From DASSUW01 sp963849695 (lineage in GTDB: Bacteria; Actinomycetota; Thermoleophilia; Solirubrobacterales; Solirubrobacteraceae): DNA of 64,000 nucleotides. The translations under genes and the position numbers were made by a program. Below, one piece after another: positions 58,438-64,000 of this stretch. Within the stretch, counting starts at the first letter, position 1. Each line of letters begins with the position of its first letter. The notes beneath the pieces were generated by a model. It was given only the letters and a program-made list of their open reading frames with translations, was not told the origin of the DNA and did not search any database. The stretch is taken from positions 18,491 through 82,490 of the forward strand of contig CAWKIT010000035.1 in assembly GCA_963849695.1 (NCBI GenBank). The letters run 5' to 3'.

Positions 58438-59579
58438 ACCTCGACCACCGTCGCCACTCCCTGGCCGACGCCGATGCACATCGTCGCCAGCCCCCAGCCG
58501 CCGCCGCGCCGCCGCAGCTCCCACGCGAGCGTCGTCAGCAGCCGCGTGCCGGAGTTGCCCAGCGCGTGTCCGAGCGCGATCGCCCCGCCGTTGACGTTGA
58601 CGATGCCGGGGTCCAGCTCCTTCCACTCGGCCAGGCACGCCAGCGACTGCGCCGCGAACGCCTCGTTGAGCTCGACCGCCTTCAGGTCGTCCCAGCCGAT
58701 CCCGGCCCGCCGCAGCGCCTTCTCGGCCGCCTCCACCGGCCCGATCCCGTACAGCTGCGGCTCGACCGCGCTCGAGGCACGGCTTGCGATCCGTGCCAGC
58801 GCCCCGTCCTCCTCGCCGGAGAGCAGCAGCGCCGAGGCGGCGTCGTTCATCGGCGACGAGTTGCCGGCGGTCACCGTCCCGTCCTTGCGGAACACCGGCT
58901 TCAGCTGAGCGAGCTTCTCGAGCGTGGAGTCGGCGCGGATGCTCTCGTCGCGCTCGAGCTCCTCCATCGAGACCACCTCGTCGGCGAACGCGCCGCGCTC
59001 CCAGGCGGCCGCCGCCTTCTGATGGCTCTCGAGCGCGAACTCGTCCTGCCGCTCGCGCGAGATCTCGTACCTGTCGGCCAGGATCTCGGCGCCCTCGCCG
59101 AGCGTGACCGTCCACTCATCGGGCATCTCGGGGTTGACCATCCGCCAGCCGAGCGTGGTCGAGTGCATGGTCTCGTGCGTGCGGGGGAACGGCTTGTCGG
59201 GCTTGAGCACCACCCACGGCGCGCGGCTCATCGACTCCACGCCGCCGGCGATGCAGACCTCCTCGTCGCCGGCCGCGATCGCGCGGCTCGCGCTGAAGGC
59301 CGCCTCCATGCCCGAGCCACACAACCGGTTCACCGTGGCGCCCGGGATCGAGGTGGGGAGGCCTGCCAGCAGCACCGCCATCCGCGCGACGTTGCGATTG
59401 TCCTCGCCGGCCTGGTTGGCGTCGCCGAAATAGACCTCGTCGACCGTCTCGAGCCCGTTGCGCTCGGCCAGCGCCCGGACCACGGTGGCCGCGAGGTCGT
59501 CGGGTCGCGTGGCGGCCAGCGCGCCGCCGAGCCTGCCGACCGGAGTGCGGACGGCGTCGCGGATGAAGACTTCAGGCAT
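58434..59579 (-). CDS. pcaF: 3-oxoadipyl-CoA/acetyl-CoA thiolase
   Basis: This 381-aa thiolase has the active-site cysteine in ATVNRLCGSGMEAAF (about residue 88), GGVESMSRAPWVV, the histidine loop VNVNGGAIALGHALGNSG (about 335) and the C-terminal cysteine in ATMCIGVGQGVA. Its place between the CoA-transferase and dioxygenase genes marks it as PcaF, which splits 3-oxoadipyl-CoA into succinyl-CoA and acetyl-CoA. The ATG overlaps the pcaJ stop by eight bases. Confidence 0.93.
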   Translation of the reverse strand: MPEVFIRDAVRTPVGRLGGALAATRPDDLAATVVRALAERNGLETVDEVYFGDANQAGEDNRNVARMAVLLAGLPTSIPGATVNRLCGSGMEAAFSASRAIAAGDEEVCIAGGVESMSRAPWVVLKPDKPFPRTHETMHSTTLGWRMVNPEMPDEWTVTLGEGAEILADRYEISRERQDEFALESHQKAAAAWERGAFADEVVSMEELERDESIRADSTLEKLAQLKPVFRKDGTVTAGNSSPMNDAASALLLSGEEDGALARIASRASSAVEPQLYGIGPVEAAEKALRRAGIGWDDLKAVELNEAFAAQSLACLAEWKELDPGIVNVNGGAIALGHALGNSGTRLLTTLAWELRRRGGGWGLATMCIGVGQGVATVVEV

Positions 59580-60258
59580 CGAGCTCCCTCAGCCGCGCGA
59601 GCTCCTCCCGCGTCGGCGGCTCGGTGGTCCGCAGGTCGTCGGCCACGGCCAGATCCCAGCCGGTCGCCTCGCGCGCCTGCTCCAGCGTCACGCCCGGGTG
59701 CAGCGCCTCCAAGACCAGCTCGCCGTTGCGCCGCAGCACGCCGAGGTCGGTTATCACCACCTGGTCCTGCGCGCCGAGCGAGCTCTTGAAGTCGAGCTCG
59801 CCGACGAAGCTGCGCGGCGACTGGCGGATGATCGTGATCACGCGCTTCGCCTGGGCGGCGATCTCCGGCGCCCCGCCGGCGCCGGGCAGCCGCACCTTCG
59901 GCTCGTCGTAGGAGCCGATCACCGTCGAGTTGAGGTTGCCCTCGCGGTCGATCTGCGCGGCGCCGAGGAAGCCGACGTCGATCCGCCCGCCCTGCAGCCA
60001 GTAGTTGAAGATCTCCGGCACCGACACCACGGAGTCGGCGGTCTCGGCCAGGTCGCCGTCGCCGATCGACAGCGGCAGCCTCGTAGGCTTGGAGCCGATC
60101 GTGCCCGACTCGTAGATCAGCACCACCTCCGGCGCGTGCATCCCGCGCGCGAGGTTGGCGGCCGTGCTCGGCAGCCCGATGCCGACGAAGCACACCTCGC
60201 CGTCGCGCAGCTCGCGGGCCGCGGCCACGGTCATCATCTCGTCGGCGCTGTGCTCCAC
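59572..60258 (-). CDS. pcaJ: 3-oxoadipate CoA-transferase beta subunit
   Basis: This protein of about 228 aa starts EHSADEMMTVAAARELRDGE, then VCFVGIGLPSTAANLARG. LIYESGTIGSKPTRLPLSIG follows, whose glutamate is the expected CoA-carrying residue. It transfers CoA from succinyl-CoA to 3-oxoadipate together with PcaI. GTG 60258 is preferred to the ATGs at 60237 and 60234 because family members have the extra EMM-preceding residues. It overlaps the pcaI end by 25 bases. Confidence 0.9.
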   Translation of the reverse strand: MEHSADEMMTVAAARELRDGEVCFVGIGLPSTAANLARGMHAPEVVLIYESGTIGSKPTRLPLSIGDGDLAETADSVVSVPEIFNYWLQGGRIDVGFLGAAQIDREGNLNSTVIGSYDEPKVRLPGAGGAPEIAAQAKRVITIIRQSPRSFVGELDFKSSLGAQDQVVITDLGVLRRNGELVLEALHPGVTLEQAREATGWDLAVADDLRTTEPPTREELARLRELDA

Positions 60259-61052
60259 AGGACGTGCTCCTCCATCCAGGCCCGGAACCTGTCGCGGTCG
60301 CGCGCGATCGGGTCCCAGGCCCGGTAGAAGTCGTTGTCGCGGTCGTAGTAGTCGTGCGCGTAGGAGGGATGCGCGCCGCGCGGCGCCTCGGCCACCGCGG
60401 TCACCGCCCAGCGCGGGATGACGATCGCGCCCGGCCGCGGCTCGAGCTCGTCGACGATCTCCTCGACCGTCACCAGCGAGCGCTCGGACCCCAGCACGAT
60501 CTCCTTCTGGATCCCGACGATTCCCCACAGCTGGACGTTGCCGGCGCGGTCGGCCCGCTGGGCGTGGACGATGCCGACGTCCGGCCGCATCGCCGGCACC
60601 GCGGTCAGCTCCTCGCCGGTGAACGGGCACGTCACCTTGGCGACGTTGGTGCGGGGCTCGAGGTCGGTCCCGATGTAGCCGCGCAGGATCGCGAACGGCA
60701 GGTTCGAGGCGCCGGCCGCGTAGCGGTTGGCCATGCCGGCGTGGGAGTGCTCCTCGAGCTCGAGCGGCGTGGGCCAGCCGTTCTCGACCGCGTCGCGCAG
60801 CCGGTGCAGCGAGCCGACGCCGGGATTGCCGCCCCACGAGAACACCAGCCGGCGCGCGCAGCCCATCCCGATCATCTGGTCGTAGATGAGGTCGGGCGTC
60901 ATCCGCACGAGCTCGAGGTCGCGCCGCTCCTGGCGCACGATCTCGTGGCCGGCCGCGAACGGGATCAGGTGCGTGAAGCCCTCGAGCGCGACCGTGTCGC
61001 CGTCGCGCACGAGCTCTCGCACCGCCTCCTGCAGGCTCGTGACCTCCGCCAT
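60234..61052 (-). CDS. pcaI: 3-oxoadipate CoA-transferase alpha subunit
   Basis: This 272-aa protein has the CoA-transferase alpha layout: VRDGDTVALEGFTHLIPFAA near the start, DLIYDQMIGMGCARRLVFSW, then GGNPGVGSLHR and VPAMRPDVGIVHAQRADRAG. It forms the heterotetramer with PcaJ. It is the first gene of the pcaIJFHG operon, read from a promoter region near 61060-61085 that contains an AATTGGTCTGA half-site. ATG 61052 is preceded 8 nt by CACAAT, a weak leaderless-type box. Confidence 0.92.
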   Translation of the reverse strand: MAEVTSLQEAVRELVRDGDTVALEGFTHLIPFAAGHEIVRQERRDLELVRMTPDLIYDQMIGMGCARRLVFSWGGNPGVGSLHRLRDAVENGWPTPLELEEHSHAGMANRYAAGASNLPFAILRGYIGTDLEPRTNVAKVTCPFTGEELTAVPAMRPDVGIVHAQRADRAGNVQLWGIVGIQKEIVLGSERSLVTVEEIVDELEPRPGAIVIPRWAVTAVAEAPRGAHPSYAHDYYDRDNDFYRAWDPIARDRDRFRAWMEEHVLWSTAPTR

Positions 61053-61072
61053 CGCCGCGATTGTGTCAAATC

Positions 61073-61083
61073 AATTGGTCTGA
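61073..61083. promoter_or_regulatory. Possible GntR-family half-site upstream of pcaI
   Basis: AATTGGTCTGA resembles half of the FadR/PdhR-type site (ATTGGTNNNACCAAT). A similar TCTGGT occurs upstream of the substrate-binding gene near 53661. The GntR gene 1.1 kb away is the likely binder. The second half-site is poor, so this is tentative. Confidence 0.25.
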
Positions 61084-61166
61084 GCGGCTCGACGACCTCA
61101 CACCGGTCGGGCGATTTCCAGTACGGTTCGGACCTCTGGTAGGCGTGGGCCAGGAAGGGAGTGGCG

Positions 61167-62186
61167 ATGTCGGGTCGTCAGCAGCTGGCAGGTCGTGCGG
61201 GTGCCGTGGTCCTCACTGCCGTGATCGGCCTCGGAGTGGCCGGATCAGCGCAGGCGGCGGGTCTCTCGCCGGCCCGGGCGGAAGCCGTTGCGGACGGGCT
61301 CGGTGCAAGGGCCGCCGGCACGTACTTCGACCGCTCCCGCGACGCGATGGTGGTCGCCGTAACCGACCAGGCCGCCGCCGAACGGGTGCGCGCCATCGGC
61401 GGTGCCGCGCGCGTCGTCGAGCACAGCGCCGCCGAGCTCGATCGCCTCAGCGCCGAGCTCACGACGGCCACCGAGATCCCGGGCACCGCCTGGGGCGTCG
61501 ATCCGGTCGAGAACAAGGTCGTCGTCTCGATCGACGAGACGGTCGATGCCGCCGAGGCCGCCCGCCTCTACGCGGTCCTCGCCGACGACGGCAGCGCAGC
61601 CCGGGTCGAGCGCGTGGCCGGCACCTTCACGCCGCTGATCGCCGGCGGGGATCCGATCTACGGCGGGGGGTACCGCTGCTCGCTCGGGTTCAACGTCCGC
61701 ATCGGTGCCGCCGACTACTTCCTGACCGCCGGCCACTGCACGCAGGTGGTCAGGCGCTGGACCACGCCGGGCGCGAACACCCTCTCCTCGAGCTTCCCGG
61801 GCGACGACTTCGGGCTCGTGCAATACACGTCGAACACCACCCGGACCGGAGACGTCAACCTCTACAACGGCACGCGCCAGGACATCACGACGGCGCGCGA
61901 CGCCGTCGTCGGCCAGCGCGTCCAGCGCAGCGGATCGACCACCCGCCTGCGCAGCGGAACTGTGACGGCGCTCAACCAGACCGTGCGCTACGCCCAGGGA
62001 ACCGTCCGGGGTCTCGTGCGCACGACCGCCTGCGCGGAGCCGGGCGACAGCGGCGGCCCGTTCTTCGCCGGCTCCACCGCGCTCGGGCTGACCTCCGGCG
62101 GCTCCGGCAACTGCACCTTCGGGGGGACGACGTTCTTCCAGCCGGTGACCGAGGCGCTGAGCGTCTACGGAGCGGCCGTTTACTGA
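61167..62186 (+). CDS. Secreted S1-family serine protease with prodomain (streptogrisin/alpha-lytic type)
   Basis: This 339-aa protein has a signal peptide ending at about AGSAQAAG (residue 30). A prodomain of about 125 residues with alpha-lytic-type VVVSIDETVDAAEAARLYAV follows. The mature protease has triad residues in YFLTAGHCT (His, about 189), DDFGLVQY (Asp) and EPGDSGGPF (Ser, about 290). It is exported and self-activates by removing the prodomain. ATG 61167 has AGGAAGG about nine bases upstream. It is unrelated to the surrounding aromatic-catabolism genes and converges on the gntR gene with a 7-bp overlap. Confidence 0.92.
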   Translation: MSGRQQLAGRAGAVVLTAVIGLGVAGSAQAAGLSPARAEAVADGLGARAAGTYFDRSRDAMVVAVTDQAAAERVRAIGGAARVVEHSAAELDRLSAELTTATEIPGTAWGVDPVENKVVVSIDETVDAAEAARLYAVLADDGSAARVERVAGTFTPLIAGGDPIYGGGYRCSLGFNVRIGAADYFLTAGHCTQVVRRWTTPGANTLSSSFPGDDFGLVQYTSNTTRTGDVNLYNGTRQDITTARDAVVGQRVQRSGSTTRLRSGTVTALNQTVRYAQGTVRGLVRTTACAEPGDSGGPFFAGSTALGLTSGGSGNCTFGGTTFFQPVTEALSVYGAAVY

Positions 62187-62883
62187 CGCTCGCGAGTCAT
62201 CGCCAGCACGTCGCGCAGGTACAGCAGGTGCTCGCGCATCGCCCGCTCGGCGCGCGGGCGGTCGCTCTTCTCGATCGCCTTCAGGAGCGCCGTGTGCTGG
62301 TCGAGCACCGCCGACGGCAGCACAGCGTCGCGCAGCTCCTCCAGCAGTCGCGGCTGCAGAATCTCATAGACCCAGCCGGTGAGCGCCTGCGCCATCCGGT
62401 TGCCGGCGGCGGCCGCGATCTCGCGGTGGAACTCGGTGTCGGCGGCGTGCAGGGCATCGATGTCGCCGTCGGCCGCGGCGGCGGCGCCGAGCGCCGCCCG
62501 CAGGCGCTCGACCGTGGCTTCGTCGGCCTGCAGGGCGGCGAGCCGGCTAGCGGGACCTCGAGCAGCGTGCGCGCGTCGAGCAGCTCCTCCAGTGACACGG
62601 CGCCGGTCTCGAGCATCATGTGGACCGAGTCGCTGAGGCTGCGGCGCACGCCCTGGTCGGCGGTGTGGGCGACGAAGATGCCGCCGCCCGGCCCCTTGTT
62701 GGCGCGGATCAGGTTGCCGCTGGCCAGCAGCTTGAGGGCCTCGCGCAGCGTCGGGCGGCTGACGCCGAACTCGGCGGCCAGGTCTTCCTCGCGGCCGAGG
62801 AAGTCGCCGGGCCCGAGGCCGGCGGACTGGATCCGGTGCTGGAGGGCCGCCGCCACCTGCTCGCTGGCGCCGCGGATCCTCAC
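62180..62883 (-). pseudogene. GntR-family regulator (FCD/FadR type) with one apparent frameshift
   Basis: From GTG 62883 the winged helix is intact: GDFLGREEDLAAEFGVSRPT, LREALKLLASGNLIRANKGP and GGGIFVAHTADQG. In the linker at TLLEVPLA (about 62543-62548) one base is missing. In the next frame the FCD ligand domain continues with RLAALQADEATVERLRAA, HAADTEFHREIAAAAGNRM and ERAMREHLLYLRDV to the stop at 62180. Restored length is 234 aa, normal for the family. It probably represses the pca or phenylacetate-like genes in response to an organic acid. The start overlaps the ligase gene stop by GTGA. Confidence 0.85.
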
Positions 62884-64000
62884 GACCAGCCCCGCTCGCG
62901 CAGGTCGACCACGCGGCGCGACTTGTTCTCACTCCGAGGCAGCACGCCGGCGGCCACTGGCACGATCCGGATCCGCAGCCCGAGCTGGTGGCGCATCACC
63001 TCCTGCAGCCGCCGCGCCCGCGAGCCGTCGGCGAGCTCGACCTCGAGCTTGATCTCGTCCATGCCGCCCGGCTCGGTGTAGAAGGTGATCCGGAACTCGC
63101 CCGAGCCGGTCACCGACCGCACCGCCTCCTCGACCGCCGACGGAAACACGTTCATGCCGCGGATCACGACCATGTCGTCGGTGCGGCCCACGATCCCGCC
63201 CGGCAGCCAGCGGTCCTCGTGGCCGCCGGGGCAGCGCTCGTCGGTGTTGAGCACGACGTCGCCGGTGCGATAGCGCAGGACCGGGAAACCGGTGCGCCCC
63301 AGCGGCGTGACGAGCAGCTCGCCGCGATCGCCGGGGGAGACCGGCTCGAGGTCGGCGCCGACGATCTCGCACGCGAACTGCGACCCGTCGATGTGCAGCC
63401 CGCTGCCCTCGGCGCACGGGGAGCCGAACGGCCCCGCCTCGGTCGAGCCGGCGTGCTCGTATACGCGCGCGCCGAACGCCTCCTCGATCGCCGAGCGCAC
63501 CGCGGGCAGCGAGGCGCCCGGCTCGCCGGTGCACACGACCGCCTCGATCGTCTCCAGCGCGCCCTCCATCTGCTGCTCGACCGCGACCTCGTGCAGGCGC
63601 AGCGCGTACGTCGGCGTGCACGCGAGCGCGGTCGCGCGCGTGTCGGCGATCGTCTGCAGCCGCTGCGCCGAGGTCATGCCGCCGGTCACCACCGCCATCG
63701 CCCCGACCTCCTGGAGTCCCTCCTTGGTGGCCCAGAAGTGGATGTGGGGGCCGAACGAGAAGGCCAGCGCCACGCGGTCGTCGGCGCCGATCCCGACCTG
63801 CTCGAAGCTGCGCGCCAGGCACGCGCGCCACCACGCCCATCGCCGGCGGTGTCGAGTACCCGCAGCGGCGGGCCGGTGGTGCCGCTCGTCTGGTGCATGG
63901 CGACGTAGCGGTCGAGCTCGTAGGTCAGGTTGGTGCCGAACGGCGGATGGGCGGCCTGGTCGGCGACCAGCTCGGACTTGGTCAGCGGCGGGAGCTCGGA
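62880..64000 (-). pseudogene. Phenylacetate-CoA ligase-like adenylate-forming enzyme, partial and frameshifted
   Basis: The right edge cuts the 5' end. The visible start reads FGTNLTYELDRYVAMHQTSG followed by TTGPPLRVLDTAGD, the ATP-binding loop. Near 63838-63841 one base is missing. The frame then goes on with WWRACLARSFEQVG and the long C-terminal part: FSFGPHIHFWATKEG, YEHAGSTEAGPFGSPC, GRTGFPVLRYRTGDVV and MNVFPSAVEEAVRSV, ending with basic KSRRVVDLRERG. These are PaaK-family motifs. It activates an aryl acid to its CoA ester. It is co-transcribed with the gntR gene by a four-base overlap. Confidence 0.83.

Overview
The window is one stretch of very GC-rich (about 70% or more), gene-dense bacterial DNA. 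It has many 1-4 bp ATGA/GTGA stop-start overlaps, frequent GTG and TTG starts, and promoters of the actinobacterial TANNNT type placed 6-10 nt before start codons. Gene content fits a soil actinobacterium: a fused PcaL, protocatechuate dioxygenase, CoxMSL-type molybdenum hydroxylase, a BTAD regulator, a DUF5941-like protein and a secreted streptogrisin-like protease. A Thermoleophilia/Solirubrobacterales-like member is my best guess. This is inference; no rRNA, tRNA or CRISPR was seen.

Region 1 (1-15.2 kb) is nitrogen and redox catabolism. It holds a coxM-coxS-coxL-hyuA operon running off the left edge, a divergent XRE-cupin regulator and aminotransferase separated by three copies of one palindrome, an MBL-fold hydrolase, PhzF, threonine aldolase and a pyruvate kinase broken by two single-base shifts. 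An operon of acyl-CoA (malonyl-CoA-like) synthetase, CoxG-like protein, NCS2 nucleobase permease and asparaginase follows.

Region 2 (15.2-31.5 kb) is mixed and partly decayed. It has a frameshifted NmrA gene, a berberine-bridge-type oxidase, a 1011-aa BTAD/AAA/TPR regulator, small enzymes, a broken AraC-DinB gene, an IS30-family insertion and an AraC remnant. A compact four-gene cluster (carbamate kinase, FdrA, DUF1116, DUF2877) matches the oxamate carbamoyltransferase system AllK-AllFGH, which would draw ATP from oxalurate at the end of purine breakdown. An ArsR/SRPBCC pair and a cyclase-family hydrolase close the region.

Region 3 (31.6-51.3 kb) is a cell-surface glycoconjugate cluster. It includes an O-antigen-ligase-like protein, a GT39-like membrane enzyme, four sulfotransferase domains (one fused to a GT2 domain), a Wzm/Wzt ABC exporter, GT2 and GT4 glycosyltransferases, two CDP-alcohol phosphotransferases, two nucleotidyltransferase domains, an AraM/glycerol-1-phosphate-dehydrogenase-like enzyme and a methyltransferase. 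Together they suggest an exported, sulfated, phosphoalcohol-containing polymer or glycolipid. A 37-bp exact inverted repeat, part of 58-bp near-identical arms, brackets the first sulfotransferase/GT39 pair.

Region 4 (51.4-64 kb) is secretion plus aromatic catabolism. It has a secreted nuclease-like protein with lamin-tail-like domains, an NMT1-type lipoprotein, and a beta-ketoadipate set (pcaI, J, F, H, G, B and fused pcaL) interrupted by a two-module EF-hand-like lipoprotein with its own promoter. A secreted S1 protease, a frameshifted GntR regulator and a frameshifted phenylacetate-CoA-ligase-like gene run to the right edge.

Seven genes carry apparent single-base insertions or deletions (eight lesions in all) and one of them also has an in-frame stop. 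Sequencing or assembly error is a serious alternative to true pseudogenes.
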